NCBI GenBank assembly: GCA_002424545.1
Contig: DIKL01000032.1
Coordinates: forward strand, 1-31,576
DNA from: Syntrophaceae bacterium UBA5619
Lineage (GTDB): Bacteria > Desulfobacterota > Syntrophia > Syntrophales > UBA5619
Length of the DNA: 31,576 nt
Direction: 5' to 3'
The notes under the pieces are model-generated. The model saw only the letters and a program-made list of their open reading frames with translations. It had not been told where the DNA came from and ran no database searches. Both the position numbers and the translations under genes were made by a program. Below, one piece after another: positions 1 to 9,181 of this stretch (positions are counted from its first letter, which is position 1; the number at the start of each line of letters is the position of its first letter).

Positions 1-259
1 CCTTGGCGATGTCCCGCATCGCCAGATCAAGACCGCCCGGCGTGTCCAGCCGGAGGATCATCCCCTCCGCGCCGCTCTTCGCCGCTTCCCCGATACTCTG
101 CAGAATATACTCCGCGACCGGCGGTGTAATCGCGGCGGTAACCGTAATCACATCGAACACGGGGGCCTTTTCCGCCGCCGGCAGATTCCGCCCGGACGAC
201 AGGACCGCGATCAGCAGCGCGGCCGTTGCCATGGTCATGAAGATGGATTTACGCATCAT
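1..259 (-). CDS. NfeD/ClpP-class membrane serine protease, N-terminal part (cut by window start)
   Basis: The first 86 residues of a protein that continues beyond base 1. It opens with a hydrophobic signal-type segment (about residues 4-20), followed by VFDVITVTAAITPPVAEYI and MILRLDTPGG. That is the start of the ClpP/crotonase-like fold of NfeD membrane-bound serine proteases, which in the family work with stomatin/SPFH proteins at the membrane. The catalytic Ser/Lys region is outside the window. I chose the ATG at 257-259 because a GGGGGA Shine-Dalgarno stretch precedes it; an upstream ATG at 278-280 has none. It starts 17 nt after the stop of the uracil-DNA glycosylase gene, so it is probably the third gene of the coaBC operon. 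Confidence 0.75.
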   Translation of the reverse strand, partial: MMRKSIFMTMATAALLIAVLSSGRNLPAAEKAPVFDVITVTAAITPPVAEYILQSIGEAAKSGAEGMILRLDTPGGLDLAMRDIAK

Positions 260-276
260 CGATTCCCCCATATCAA

Positions 277-990
277 TCATTCTTTGCGTTCACAGAGGAC
301 CTTCATGATCGACTGAACATCCTCCCAGACCTGTTTCTTCGCCCCGGGATTCCGCAACAGGTAGGCCGGGTGGTAGGTCGGCATCAGCGCTATCCCCTGA
401 TAGCGGTGGAACCGACCGCGCAGTACACTGATCGGGGCCTCCGATTTCAGCAGGGCACGCGCCGCAAAGCTTCCCAGCGCGCAGATCACTCGCGGCCGGA
501 TCGCCTCGAGCTGCCGGATCAGGAAAGGTTCGCAGGCGGCAATCTCGTCCGGCAGGGGATTGCGATTCCCGGGAGGCCTGCACTTCAGGATGTTGCAGAT
601 GTAGACCTCTTCCCGTTTCAACCCCATCGCCGCGATGATCTTCGTGAGCAGTTGCCCCGCGCGGCCGACAAACGGCCTGCCCTGTTCATCTTCGTCCGCT
701 CCCGGCGCCTCGCCGACAAAAACCAGGTCGGCCCGGGCGTTTCCCTCGCCGAAGACAAGCCGGCGACGAAGCCCCCCCAAAGGGCAGCGCCGACAATCGC
801 CAAGGTCCGCTCGAACCGTCTCCAGACCGCCCTCATCCCCGCCGGTCAACGCCGGCGGCGGTGCGAGACGCTCAATCTCCCCGCACAGATATGAGCGGGG
901 CCTTCCCAACTCGCCGTCCACACGCACCCTCTCCAGCAGCGAACGGACCAGCCCCTGGAGTTCTTCCCGCGGCCCGGCATCACCGTTCAT
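277..990 (-). CDS. Family-4 uracil-DNA glycosylase (Fe-S type)
   Basis: Base-excision repair enzyme that removes uracil from DNA. Its 237 residues contain the family-4 motif [17 protein letters not shown] (about residues 93-109), the [13 protein letters not shown] block (133-145), and the C-terminal [11 protein letters not shown] active-site motif with its histidine. C66/C69 and C137/C153 (spacings of 2 and 16) fit the four ligands of the 4Fe-4S cluster in this family. The N-terminal 60 residues before the first Cys pair are longer than in the minimal thermophile enzymes; such an extension is common in deltaproteobacteria. The ATG at 988-990 has a GGAGAGGG ribosome site and overlaps the end of coaBC by 11 bp, so the two are translationally coupled. 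Confidence 0.93.
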   Translation of the reverse strand: MNGDAGPREELQGLVRSLLERVRVDGELGRPRSYLCGEIERLAPPPALTGGDEGGLETVRADLGDCRRCPLGGLRRRLVFGEGNARADLVFVGEAPGADEDEQGRPFVGRAGQLLTKIIAAMGLKREEVYICNILKCRPPGNRNPLPDEIAACEPFLIRQLEAIRPRVICALGSFAARALLKSEAPISVLRGRFHRYQGIALMPTYHPAYLLRNPGAKKQVWEDVQSIMKVLCERKE

Positions 991-2191
991 CGCGGGCCCT
1001 CTCCTCTTCCCTGATCCTCTTTACCCGGTCGAGAATGATCCCGGCCGCATCCCGCTTGTCCATCCGGGGAAAAGACGCGACGCCGTTCCGGTCCAGAATG
1101 TGAATCACGTTCGTATCCACCTGAAAGCCGGCCCCGGGTTCGGTGACGTCATTGGCCACGATGAAATCCATTCCCTTCTCCAAAAGCTTCTTTCGGGCGT
1201 TTTCGATCAGGTGATCCGATTCCATCGAAAATCCGACCAGGATTCTTCCCCCCTTCCGTTGCGCCACCTCGGAGAGAATATCCGGATTTCGTTCCAGACA
1301 AACGGTCACGGAACCTTCCCGCTTCTTGATCTTCGTAGTTTCGCAAACCGCCGGCCGGTAATCGGCCACCGCGGCGGCCTTGATGACCACCGTGGCCTGT
1401 TCCAGACGTTCCAATACGGCCTTCCCCATCTCGACGGCGGTTCGAACCGGCACCAGTTCAACGCCCCGCGGCGCGTCAAGCGCGGTAGGGCCGCTGATCA
1501 GCGTCACCGTCGCGCCCCGCCGCTTTGCCATCAAGGCCAGGGCGTACCCCATCTTCCCGGAAGAGTGGTTGCTGATAAACCGCACCGGATCGAAGGATTC
1601 CTGGGTCGGCCCGGCGGTCACGAGGACCCGTTCCTCACGAAGATCCTTCGGCGTCAGGATCGACTCGATCTCTTCCGCAATTTCCATCGGTTCGGCAAGT
1701 CGTCCCTGTCCCTCCGTCCGGCATGCCAGTTCGCCGTAACCCGGTTCGACGACGGTATGGCCGCGGGAAACCAGTTGGGCAAGGTTCGCCCGAACCGCGA
1801 TATTCGCATACATTTTTGCGTTCATTGCCGGACAGAGGAGAATGGGCGCCTCCGCGGCCAGAACAACCGTGGTTAAAAGGTCGTCGGCCAACCCCGCCGC
1901 CATCTTGCCGATGATGTTTGCCGTCGCCGGGGCAATCACGATCACTTCGGCAAACCCGGCGAGCGAGATATGGCCGATTTCGAAGGGTCCCGCCGCCTGA
2001 AAGAGGTCCATGGCCACGGGATTCCCCGAAAGGGTTTCAAAGGTGAGCGGCGCCACAAAACGGCAGGCATGTTCCGTCATGACGACCCGGACCTGCGCTC
2101 CGCGCCGAACCAGCTCCCGGACCAGTTCCGCGGACTTGTAGGCGGCAATCCCGCCGGTCACACCCAGAACGATCCTTCTGTCCTTCAGCAT
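980..2191 (-). CDS. coaBC: CoaBC: phosphopantothenoylcysteine synthetase/decarboxylase
   Basis: Bifunctional coenzyme A enzyme of 403 residues. The N-terminal CoaC flavoprotein half starts with [20 protein letters not shown], has the [20 protein letters not shown] region with the active-site histidine, and the PAMNAKMY motif. The CoaB half begins near residue 190 with [20 protein letters not shown], followed by [11 protein letters not shown]. It ligates cysteine to 4'-phosphopantothenate and decarboxylates the product. Length and domain order are typical. The ATG at 2191 is preceded by GGGAGGGG. It is the first gene of a minus-strand operon with the glycosylase and the NfeD-type protease. Confidence 0.96.
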   Translation of the reverse strand: MLKDRRIVLGVTGGIAAYKSAELVRELVRRGAQVRVVMTEHACRFVAPLTFETLSGNPVAMDLFQAAGPFEIGHISLAGFAEVIVIAPATANIIGKMAAGLADDLLTTVVLAAEAPILLCPAMNAKMYANIAVRANLAQLVSRGHTVVEPGYGELACRTEGQGRLAEPMEIAEEIESILTPKDLREERVLVTAGPTQESFDPVRFISNHSSGKMGYALALMAKRRGATVTLISGPTALDAPRGVELVPVRTAVEMGKAVLERLEQATVVIKAAAVADYRPAVCETTKIKKREGSVTVCLERNPDILSEVAQRKGGRILVGFSMESDHLIENARKKLLEKGMDFIVANDVTEPGAGFQVDTNVIHILDRNGVASFPRMDKRDAAGIILDRVKRIREEERARDER

Positions 2192-2218
2192 TTTCGTCCC
2201 CTCCCGGTATGATCATGG

Positions 2219-2247
2219 TTTATAACAAGAACGACCCGCAAGAGCAA
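2219..2247 (-). promoter_or_regulatory. Candidate sigma-70 promoter of the coaBC operon
   Basis: On the minus strand TTGCTC (2242-2247) is followed after 17 nt by TATAAA (2219-2224). The -10 matches consensus at five of six positions, the -35 at three of six. Transcription would start about 20 nt before the coaBC ATG. Prediction only. Confidence 0.4.
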
Positions 2248-2260
2248 GGAATTCATGGAT

Positions 2261-2280
2261 CCTCTCCGAGGAGAGGGTTT
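2261..2280 (+). terminator. Small stem-loop with T tract in the M23 gene leader
   Basis: CCTCTC/GAGAGG (2261-2266 and 2271-2276, 4-nt loop) followed by GTTTTT. It lies about 70 nt before the M23 peptidase start on the plus strand. It has the shape of a short intrinsic terminator or attenuator. The stem is only six pairs and its role is unproven. Confidence 0.3.
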
Positions 2281-2346
2281 TTCGCCTTGCAATGCGCCCG
2301 CAAAATGGCTATACCCCACCCAGTTCTTCGAGGAGGAAGGCCAACC

Positions 2347-3669
2347 ATGCAAAAGAAATTCTGGTATATGATCGGGTGTCTCGTTCTATTCCTCGCCGGC
2401 GGATGGCTTTTTTTGACCGTCGGAGAGAGAGGCAAACCCTCCGTGGATGCCGGTCCGGATGCCTTCGTCATCGGCCGTCAAAAAGCCCTGAGCGTTACCT
2501 TTGCAGACTCCGGCCGAGGGCTCCGTCGCACGGAGATCGTCATCACCCAGAACAACAACGCCCAGGTTCTGTCCGCCATCGATTACCCGGAAACGGGTGT
2601 TCACGGCAAGACGGTTTCCGTCGCGCTGGACGCGGTCGGCCTGAAGCTGAATGACGGACCGGCCGAGCTGGCCTTCACGGCCGTCGATCATTCCCTCTGG
2701 AAGAACCGGACTACGCTCAAGCGCCCGGTGACCATCGACTTCCTGCCGCCCCAGATCTTCCAGCTCAATACCCAGAACCACATCAACCCCGGAGGAACCT
2801 GCGTTGTCGCCTATCATCTTTCGGAAGCCGTTCCCGTGACGGGCGTCCAGGTTGGCGACCTTTTCTATCCGGCATATCCGGCCACGCTGTCCGGGAAACC
2901 GGGTTACGCGGCCTATTTCGCGTTGCCCCTGGATGCCTCGCCCGGGGTCCCGCAGATCAGAATCCTGGCCCGGGATCAGGCCGGAAATGAAACGGCAAGC
3001 GGCATACCCGCGCTGATTTTGAAGCGGAAGTTCCGCAGCGACACCATGAACCTTTCGGAGAGCTTTCTCAATCAGAAGATGCCGGAATTCCAGGCATTGA
3101 TCCCGGAACTGCGCGGAAAAACGGCCATCGATACCTTCATCCATGTCAATACGTTGCTGCGCGCCGACAATCTCAAAACCATCCAATCCGTTTGTAGGAA
3201 GTCGGAGCCTCGACCGCTATGGCAGGACACCTTTCTCCGGATGAAAAATAGCGCGCCGATGGCCCTCTTCGGCGATCGCCGGACCTATCTCTACGAGGGC
3301 AAACCGATCGGTGAAAGTCTCCACATCGGCATCGATCTCGCATCGGTCGTCCATGCGCCGATCGAGGCCGCCAACAACGGCATCGTCCGTTTCACGGGGA
3401 TGCTCGGCATCTACGGGAACACGGTCATCATCGATCACGGGATGGGCCTTTCGACGCTATATGCCCATCTGAGCGGCATCCAGGTCAAGGTGGATCAGGA
3501 GGTCAAACGGGGAGAGGTGATCGGCCTTTCCGGCATGACCGGTCTCGCCGGCGGCGATCATCTGCACTTCGGCATGGCGGTCCACGGGCAGTTCGTCGAT
3601 CCCCGGGAATGGTGGGATCCGCATTGGATTGCCGACAATGTGACGAAGAAGCTGGAGATCGGTTCTTAG
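2347..3669 (+). CDS. M23-family (LytM-type) murein endopeptidase, membrane anchored
   Basis: A 440-residue periplasmic peptidoglycan hydrolase or hydrolase activator. Residues 7-27 form an uncleaved signal anchor or signal peptide, and about 30-300 is a poorly conserved beta-rich region typical of large deltaproteobacterial M23 proteins. The peptidase domain near 310-430 keeps the zinc residues H326 and D330 (HIGID) and H405/H407 (HLHFG), plus H374 in LYAHLSG, so it should be active. The start is the ATG at 2347, which has a strong GAGGAGGAAGG ribosome site; the open frame extends 46 codons further upstream without one. It is divergent from coaBC, and its stop overlaps the rapZ stop by 4 bp, tail to tail. 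Confidence 0.9.
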   Translation: MQKKFWYMIGCLVLFLAGGWLFLTVGERGKPSVDAGPDAFVIGRQKALSVTFADSGRGLRRTEIVITQNNNAQVLSAIDYPETGVHGKTVSVALDAVGLKLNDGPAELAFTAVDHSLWKNRTTLKRPVTIDFLPPQIFQLNTQNHINPGGTCVVAYHLSEAVPVTGVQVGDLFYPAYPATLSGKPGYAAYFALPLDASPGVPQIRILARDQAGNETASGIPALILKRKFRSDTMNLSESFLNQKMPEFQALIPELRGKTAIDTFIHVNTLLRADNLKTIQSVCRKSEPRPLWQDTFLRMKNSAPMALFGDRRTYLYEGKPIGESLHIGIDLASVVHAPIEAANNGIVRFTGMLGIYGNTVIIDHGMGLSTLYAHLSGIQVKVDQEVKRGEVIGLSGMTGLAGGDHLHFGMAVHGQFVDPREWWDPHWIADNVTKKLEIGS

Positions 3670-4532
3670 GACTTGGCTATGTCGCGGTGGGCGATATTGA
3701 CAAAATAGCCCTTGTCCGCAAAATGCGCCCCCAGAAGGTTGGCCATGACCACCGAGCGGTGATGGCCGCCTGTGCAGCCGAGCGCGATATTGAACCGTGA
3801 CTTTCCCTCCTTCTCGTAAAGGGGAACGAGAAAAGTCATCAGATCCAATAATTTCGCAACGAAGATCCGCCCACCCTCCGATTTGAGCACGTAATCGCGG
3901 ATTCGCTGGTCGTGACCGTCGAAACCACGCAGCTTCTCGACAAAATGGGGATTGGGAAGGAAGCGCACGTCCAGCACCATGTCGGCGTCCGCCGGCAGCC
4001 CGTAGCGGTAGCCGAAGGAGGTCACATGGATCACCAGATTTCGGCCTGAAGCCGAGCCGAGAAAATACCTTTGAACGATATCTTTCAGCTGGTGGACATT
4101 ACAGGAGGTCGTGTCGAACACCTTGTCCGCCATTTTTTTCAACGGGACGAGTTTTTCCCGCTCGATGCGGATTCCATCCGCGAGTGAACCGCGCGGCGCA
4201 AGAGGGTGGGCTCGTCTGGTCTCGCTGAAACGGTGCATGATCGCCTCGTCGGCGGCATCGAAAAACAGCACCTCGATGCGATAACCCTTTTCCCGAAGCC
4301 GTTGGAAGATTCGCGGATATTTGTCCAGGAACCCTCTCTCCCGGAGATCCATGACCATCGCAACTTGCGAGATATCCTTGGCCGGATCGGATTGAATCTC
4401 GAGAAACTTTGGCAGGAGCGCCACCGGCAGATTATCGACGCAGAAAAAGCCGATGTCTTCCAATGCCCGCACGGCGGTACTTTTACCGGAACCGGAAAGT
4501 CCCGTGATGATCACCACGCGTAACTGCTTCAT
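3666..4532 (-). CDS. rapZ: RapZ/YvcJ nucleotide-binding protein
   Basis: A 288-residue P-loop protein with Walker A GLSGSGKS (residues 11-18), [15 protein letters not shown] nearby, and the conserved C-terminal [13 protein letters not shown] motif. In enterobacteria RapZ is the RNase E adapter controlling glmS sRNAs and binds the cell-wall precursor GlcN6P; elsewhere it binds or hydrolyses nucleotides. Whether the RNA role holds here cannot be read from the sequence. It is the last gene of the hpf-ptsN-rapZ group, 20 nt after ptsN. This order is the standard rpoN neighbourhood of proteobacteria. Confidence 0.95.
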   Translation of the reverse strand: MKQLRVVIITGLSGSGKSTAVRALEDIGFFCVDNLPVALLPKFLEIQSDPAKDISQVAMVMDLRERGFLDKYPRIFQRLREKGYRIEVLFFDAADEAIMHRFSETRRAHPLAPRGSLADGIRIEREKLVPLKKMADKVFDTTSCNVHQLKDIVQRYFLGSASGRNLVIHVTSFGYRYGLPADADMVLDVRFLPNPHFVEKLRGFDGHDQRIRDYVLKSEGGRIFVAKLLDLMTFLVPLYEKEGKSRFNIALGCTGGHHRSVVMANLLGAHFADKGYFVNIAHRDIAKS

Positions 4533-4552
4533 TCCGTCCCTCCCGGCGCTAT

Positions 4553-5014
4553 TCAGGACCGGTTTTCCTGTCTCTCAATGATCTCCAACAGATCCTCTTT
4601 GCCCTTTGCTTCCAAAAGACCGCTTCGGAAGGTCGGGTCTTTCAGCATTCGTGAAATCATCGCGAGGGCCTTGAGATGCAGACCGGCCGAATTTTCAGGC
4701 GCTATCAACAGAAAAAACAGATGCGCCGGTTTCCCGTCCATGGCATCGAAGGCAATCCCCTCAAAGCTCCTGCCAAAGGAGAGCAAGATCTCATCGAGTC
4801 CCGGGAGTTTTCCGTGAGGGATCGCAATTCCATCCCCGATTCCGGTGCTGCCCAACCTCTCCCTTTCCAGGAGGATCTGGAGCGCCGCGTCGGCATCGAA
4901 ACCGGGCCGTTCCTTCGCGAACACCGCCGCCAATTCGGCAAGGACATCGTGTTTGTTCCGAGCCTTCAAGTCCTCAAGGATAAACTCTCCCTTGAGCATC
5001 TCCGTAAGATTCAT
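4553..5014 (-). CDS. ptsN: PtsN: EIIA-Ntr nitrogen-regulatory phosphotransferase protein
   Basis: A 153-residue EIIA (mannitol/fructose-type) domain. The phosphoacceptor is H67 in [15 protein letters not shown]-Ntr receives phosphate from the PTS-Ntr chain and in other bacteria regulates potassium transport and other processes by protein contact. The frame is open from a TTG at 5035. I chose the ATG at 5014 because TGAGGAT lies 7 nt before it and nothing similar precedes the TTG. It starts 17 nt after the hpf stop. No PtsP or NPr gene is in the window. Confidence 0.92.
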   Translation of the reverse strand: MNLTEMLKGEFILEDLKARNKHDVLAELAAVFAKERPGFDADAALQILLERERLGSTGIGDGIAIPHGKLPGLDEILLSFGRSFEGIAFDAMDGKPAHLFFLLIAPENSAGLHLKALAMISRMLKDPTFRSGLLEAKGKEDLLEIIERQENRS

Positions 5015-5031
5015 GCCGGCATCCTCAAAAC

Positions 5032-5568
5032 TCAACTGTTGATTTCCAGCAGCCCATATTTTCCATCCTCGCGCCGATAGATGACGTTGACGTTTTCGGT
5101 CGAAGTATCCCGATAGATCACAAAGCGATTCTTCGTGGTTTCCATTTCGAGAACCGCATCATCGATCGACATCGGCGTCAACACCACGCTGCGCGACTCC
5201 ACAACCTTGGAATCGTTCGCATCCTCTCCCTCTTCGGCCGGAGATTCACCAATGAATCCTCCGTTTCGTTCAGGATTGATCTTGAAACCGCGAACCTTTT
5301 CCTTTCTCTTCTTGAGCTGACGTTCGATCTTTTCGATCGCATTGTCGATCGCCAGGTGCATGTCTTTTTCTTCCTCTTTGCCGTTGATGTTCAACCCGTT
5401 TGCCAGCAGGTTGATTTCAGCCGTATTCCGGAACTTCTCCACCGAGAGAATGACGCGGGCATCCACCGGATTGTCGATATATTTCTTCAGTTTCTTCAGT
5501 CTCTCTTCGACATATTCCCTTTGCCATTCTTCTCCTTCCGTATTCCTGAACGTCACGGAAATTTTCAT
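5032..5568 (-). CDS. hpf: Ribosome hibernation-promoting factor, long form
   Basis: A 178-residue HPF/YfiA protein. The N-terminal domain (1-95, MKISVTFRNTE to EKIERQLKKRKEK) binds the 30S decoding site. After a charged linker with EEGEDAN, the C-terminal domain (about 120-175, VLTPMSIDDAVLEME to VIYRREDGKYGLLEI) is the dimerisation domain found only in long HPF, which makes 100S ribosomes without RMF. The start is the ATG at 5568 with GGGAGG 8 nt upstream; a GTG three codons earlier sits inside that ribosome site. Its own promoter lies between it and rpoN. Confidence 0.94.
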   Translation of the reverse strand: MKISVTFRNTEGEEWQREYVEERLKKLKKYIDNPVDARVILSVEKFRNTAEINLLANGLNINGKEEEKDMHLAIDNAIEKIERQLKKRKEKVRGFKINPERNGGFIGESPAEEGEDANDSKVVESRSVVLTPMSIDDAVLEMETTKNRFVIYRDTSTENVNVIYRREDGKYGLLEINS

Positions 5569-5598
5569 GCTCGGCACCTCCCTTTTCTGGTTTCACTC

Positions 5599-5620
5599 GC
5601 CCGGTGATGGTCAACCGGGC
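5599..5620 (-). promoter_or_regulatory. Stem-loop in the hpf leader
   Basis: A 7-bp perfect inverted repeat, GCCCGGT/ACCGGGC with an 8-nt loop, lies between the predicted transcription start and the hpf ribosome site on the minus strand. There is no T tract, so a terminator is unlikely. It could affect mRNA stability or translation. Confidence 0.35.
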
Positions 5621-5646
5621 CGCATATCGGAACCGCAAAGTCGCGG

Positions 5647-5675
5647 ACCATACGGATATCTTTCCGGTCTGTCAA
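5647..5675 (-). promoter_or_regulatory. Strong candidate sigma-70 promoter of hpf-ptsN-rapZ
   Basis: Minus strand TTGACA (5670-5675, perfect -35), 17-nt spacer, TATGGT (5647-5652, four of six). It sits immediately after the rpoN stop at 5683 and gives a leader of about 70 nt before the hpf ATG. It would uncouple hpf-ptsN-rapZ from the lpt-rpoN transcript. Confidence 0.6.
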
Positions 5676-5682
5676 CTTTTAT

Positions 5683-7146
5683 TTAAAAATATTTTTTCCG
5701 CCGCGATGACGGCAAAACCCCCATCAGATCCCTGTATTTCGCAACCGTACGCCTGGCGATGTCTATTCCGGAAGCGCCCAAACGTCTGACGATTTCCTGA
5801 TCGCTGAACGGTTTGCGGGGATCCTCCCGGCCGATGATCTTCCGGATATCCTCCTGCACGCTCTTGGAGGAAACGTCATCGCCGCCCGTCTTGCGAATGC
5901 CACTTCCGAAAAAATACTTCAGTTCGAAAAGGCCCCGCGGCGTATGCATGTATTTGTTGGTCACCACCCGGCTGATCGTGGATTCATGCATCTCCACGTC
6001 ATCGGCAATATCCCGCAGGATCAGCGGCTTGAGAGACCCGATCCCGTCATCGAAAAATTCCCGCTGAAACCGGACAATGCTCTCGGAAACCCGAAAGATC
6101 GTTTTCTGCCTTTGCTGAATGCTCCTGATCAACCAGGTCGCCGACTGTACCCGCTCCTTGATGTATCGCTTCCCATTTTCCTGTTTCTCGCGCCCGGACA
6201 TTCCGCCCATGATCTCCCGGTAGAAATTGCTGATCCTCAGTCTGGGAAGACCGTCGTCGTTGAGAACAATCTTGTAATCGTCGCCGCTCTTGAAAACGTA
6301 GACATCCGGAACGATCGCCTGGATGCGCTCTTCGTTGTAAACGCTTCCCGGTCGGGGATCCATCCGGCTGATGATCTGCACGGCGGCCCGAACATCCTCG
6401 ATGGACACCTTCAATTTCCGCGCGATGTAGGCATAGTTCTTGGTTTCCAGGTCTTTGAGATGATCGGTGATGATCCTCTCCACAAGACAGCGGGCGTCTC
6501 CCGCCATCGTCGCCTGAATGAGCAGACACTCGCGCAGGTCACGGCCCGCAACGCCGAGGGGATCAAATTCCTGGACCTTTTTAATCACATCTTCCACGAA
6601 TGCCGGCGAGACCTTCTCCAGGACGGCGATCTCATCCGCGGTGACGGCAAGATATCCGTTCTGGTCCAGGTTGCCGATGATCTGTTCGCCGATCCGGAAT
6701 TCCTCCGCCGTAAAACGGGACAGACGAAGCTGCCACATCAGATGATCCGTGAGCGATGATTTCGCGACCAGGAGATTATCCCACGACGGAGCGTTCCCCT
6801 CTTTGCGGTCATAGGTGACGCCCATCGGACCGTAATCTTCCAGGTAGTTTCCCCAGTCAAACTCTTCCCGCCCATCCCCCTCGCCCGTCAGCTCTTCGGT
6901 ACGTTCGACGATTTTCGGCTCCGTCCGATCCTCTTCCGCGGTCTCGGCGGGTTCGATCTTTTTTTCGGCCTCGGGATCCTCGTCCGAGGTCACCTCCTCC
7001 AGAAGCGGATTCTCCTCCATCTCCTGATTGACCATGTCGACCAGATCGAGCCGCGACATCTGCAAGAGCTTGATGGCCAGCTGGAGCTGCGGCGTCATGA
7101 TCAATTGTTGGGTCAGTTTCAGACTCTGCCTGAGTTCAAATGCCAT
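5683..7146 (-). CDS. rpoN: RNA polymerase sigma-54 factor
   Basis: A 487-residue sigma-54. Region I is QSLKLTQQLIMTPQLQLAIKLLQMS, the Gln/Leu-rich segment contacted by AAA+ activators. It is followed by an acidic region II (EEVTSDEDPEAEKK onward), the core-binding domain, the HTH near ADDVEMHESTISRVVTNKYM, and the invariant RpoN box ARRTVAKYR at residues 464-472 that reads the -24 element. All parts are present and the length is normal. It starts 20 nt after lptB. A -24/-12 promoter seen at 14158-14173 in this same window is a likely target. Confidence 0.97.
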   Translation of the reverse strand: MAFELRQSLKLTQQLIMTPQLQLAIKLLQMSRLDLVDMVNQEMEENPLLEEVTSDEDPEAEKKIEPAETAEEDRTEPKIVERTEELTGEGDGREEFDWGNYLEDYGPMGVTYDRKEGNAPSWDNLLVAKSSLTDHLMWQLRLSRFTAEEFRIGEQIIGNLDQNGYLAVTADEIAVLEKVSPAFVEDVIKKVQEFDPLGVAGRDLRECLLIQATMAGDARCLVERIITDHLKDLETKNYAYIARKLKVSIEDVRAAVQIISRMDPRPGSVYNEERIQAIVPDVYVFKSGDDYKIVLNDDGLPRLRISNFYREIMGGMSGREKQENGKRYIKERVQSATWLIRSIQQRQKTIFRVSESIVRFQREFFDDGIGSLKPLILRDIADDVEMHESTISRVVTNKYMHTPRGLFELKYFFGSGIRKTGGDDVSSKSVQEDIRKIIGREDPRKPFSDQEIVRRLGASGIDIARRTVAKYRDLMGVLPSSRRKKYF

Positions 7147-7166
7147 GTTGGATAAACATCTCTATT

Positions 7167-7889
7167 TTAAAATTTGAAATCATCGCCCAAATAGATCCTC
7201 CTCGCAATCTCGGAGTCGGCGATGAATTCCGGTGTACCTTCCACGAGAATCGTCCCTTCGTTGACGATATAGGCGCGATCGCATACCGAAAGGGTTTCCC
7301 TGACGTTGTGATCGGAGATGATGACCCCGATCCCCTTCGTCCGGAGCCGGGCAATGATTCTCCCGATATCCGCCACCGCGAGCGGATCGATCCCCGCGAA
7401 CGGTTCGTCGAGCAGGATGTATTTCGGCGAGGTGACCAGCGCCCGCGTAATCTCAACCCGTCTCCTCTCGCCTCCGGACAACGAATAGGCCTTGCTGTCC
7501 GCAAGTTGCGTCAGATCCAGTTCCGCGAGCAGCAGCCGCAAACGTTCATTTCTCTCTTGCCGGCTCAGGGAAAGCGTTTCGAGTATGGCCATAATGTTCT
7601 CCCTCACCGTTAATTTCCGAAAAATGGACGGTTCCTGCGGGAGATAGTTCAACCCCTTGCGCGCCCGGACATACATGGGACAGCGGCTCAGATCCTCGCC
7701 GTCGAGCACGATCGCCCCCCCGTCCGGATTGATCAAACCGACGATCATGTAGAACGTCGTCGTCTTTCCGGCTCCGTTGGGACCCAGAAGACCAACCACC
7801 TCGCCGGGATTGATCTCCAAATGAATCCGGTCGACCACCCTTCTGCCGCTATAGATTTTGACGAGATCCGTTGCCGTCAGTTTACCCAT
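7167..7889 (-). CDS. lptB: LptB: LPS export ABC transporter ATPase
   Basis: The cytoplasmic ATPase of the LptB2FGC complex that extracts lipopolysaccharide from the inner membrane. At 240 residues it is normal length. It has Walker A GPNGAGKTT, the signature LSGGERRR, Walker B YILLDEPFAGIDPLAV, and the switch histidine in ISDHNVRE. The adjacent lptA and lptC genes confirm LptB rather than a branched-chain amino acid transporter ATPase. LptF and LptG are not in the window. Confidence 0.96.
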   Translation of the reverse strand: MGKLTATDLVKIYSGRRVVDRIHLEINPGEVVGLLGPNGAGKTTTFYMIVGLINPDGGAIVLDGEDLSRCPMYVRARKGLNYLPQEPSIFRKLTVRENIMAILETLSLSRQERNERLRLLLAELDLTQLADSKAYSLSGGERRRVEITRALVTSPKYILLDEPFAGIDPLAVADIGRIIARLRTKGIGVIISDHNVRETLSVCDRAYIVNEGTILVEGTPEFIADSEIARRIYLGDDFKF

Positions 7890-7932
7890 GACGACATCCC
7901 GCGATATCCGGCGTAGGGGAGCAATGCGGCGG

Positions 7933-8490
7933 TCACTTTTTTTTCTCCTCCTCCTTGGGATAGATGGTGGCCGTCACCCGCCGATTCTCCAGGCTCTCCA
8001 CCACCCCCCGGTTCTCATCGAGAAATACGACGACCCGGTCTCCCCGGACGACATTGGTGCCTTCGCGCAATACGGCATTGCCGGTCACGGTAATCTTCTG
8101 GACATCCTGCAGGAAAACGGCCTCGTCTCCGGTCGCGATCCGATCCCCCTCCGTGATCGACACCTTGCCGGTCGCCACCACCTTTTCCAGATTCCCCGTC
8201 GACTCAAGCCCGGCCGTCGATCCGGCGGATGTCGCAGCGTCCTGCTTGTAGTAGAGCGTCAGACGATCCGCCCGGATCGTTCGCGCACCCTGCGTCGCCA
8301 CGGCATTCCCATAAAAAACGACGACCTTCTCTTCATTGTACGCATCCATGCGGTCGGAGACGATCTGAATCGGCTCTTTCTTTTCGATCCGTGGTTTTTG
8401 CTTTGACTGGGCCGTCCATCCGACCGATGAACCAAAAACCACGATCAGACCACATGCGAAGATCATGATCCTGCGGAACCTTTCCGACAT
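7933..8490 (-). CDS. lptA: LptA: periplasmic LPS-bridge protein
   Basis: A 185-residue OstA/LptA-fold protein with a signal peptide (about residues 1-27, ending near GWTAQ). The beta-jellyroll region PIQIVSDRMDAYNEEKVVVFYGNA to VVRGDRVVVFLDENRGVVES is where, in the family, LptA monomers stack to carry LPS across the periplasm. The C-terminal tail is lysine/glutamate rich (YPKEEEKKK). Its ATG lies 12 nt after the lptC stop and has a GAGGG ribosome site. Confidence 0.9.
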   Translation of the reverse strand: MSERFRRIMIFACGLIVVFGSSVGWTAQSKQKPRIEKKEPIQIVSDRMDAYNEEKVVVFYGNAVATQGARTIRADRLTLYYKQDAATSAGSTAGLESTGNLEKVVATGKVSITEGDRIATGDEAVFLQDVQKITVTGNAVLREGTNVVRGDRVVVFLDENRGVVESLENRRVTATIYPKEEEKKK

Positions 8491-8502
8491 CCGTTTTCCC
8501 TC

Positions 8503-9063
8503 TCAATTTTCCCAGGAGCTCGCCCGGACCTGCGACAGAAGCGTAACCTTTTTTTCGGCCAGGCTCAATATCATGCCCACCCCGCTGACCCGCGCACTCC
8601 CGCTTTCCATGACAACGAGCCGGTCCGTTTCGATCCGGTTCCCGGCATCCAGATACTGAAGTCGTTCCGTTGTAAAGCGTTCGCCGTGTTCGGAAACGAC
8701 ACTGACCTTCCCCTCGATCTCCATGTCACGCGATTTGGTATTGAGTCTCCCCCGATCGCCGTTCATCACAAATACCCGGCCATCCTTCATCACCAATCGC
8801 ACCTTCAACCGTTCCAACAGCACCAGGTTTTCATCCTTCTGGTACCGGGCCATGTCCGCCGTGATCTCCCACGTCATGCCGGAACTTCCGACATCGGTGA
8901 AACGAACATCCTTGACCTGCAGATCGACCCGATCCGACATGACCTTCAGCACGGCCTTCTCCGGCGCCTTCCGGACACCCACGACGAGAACGGCCGCCAC
9001 GGACAGAACGACCAACAGAATCGCAAGGATGAAAACCTTTTTCTTTTTTGACTTTATCAGCAT
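8503..9063 (-). CDS. lptC: LptC: LPS export inner-membrane anchor
   Basis: A 186-residue protein with one N-terminal transmembrane helix (about residues 10-28, VFILAILLVVLSVAAVLVVG). A periplasmic LptC/YrbK fold follows (SDRVDLQVKDVRFTDVGSSGMTWEITADMARY and later beta repeats). LptC couples the LptBFG ATPase to the LptA bridge. Sequence conservation is low across the family, so position between kdsC and lptA supports the call. The ribosome site (CAGGCATAG) is weak. Confidence 0.87.
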   Translation of the reverse strand: MLIKSKKKKVFILAILLVVLSVAAVLVVGVRKAPEKAVLKVMSDRVDLQVKDVRFTDVGSSGMTWEITADMARYQKDENLVLLERLKVRLVMKDGRVFVMNGDRGRLNTKSRDMEIEGKVSVVSEHGERFTTERLQYLDAGNRIETDRLVVMESGSARVSGVGMILSLAEKKVTLLSQVRASSWEN

Positions 9064-9181
9064 CTATGCCTGGATTCGGCGCCGATCCTTCCGCGACCTT
9101 GCACGCCTCGCTTGATGGGATTCATATCACCTGAGGCCGATGATGTAAAGTTGAAACGTCCCCTCCCCGAACGCCGGAAGG

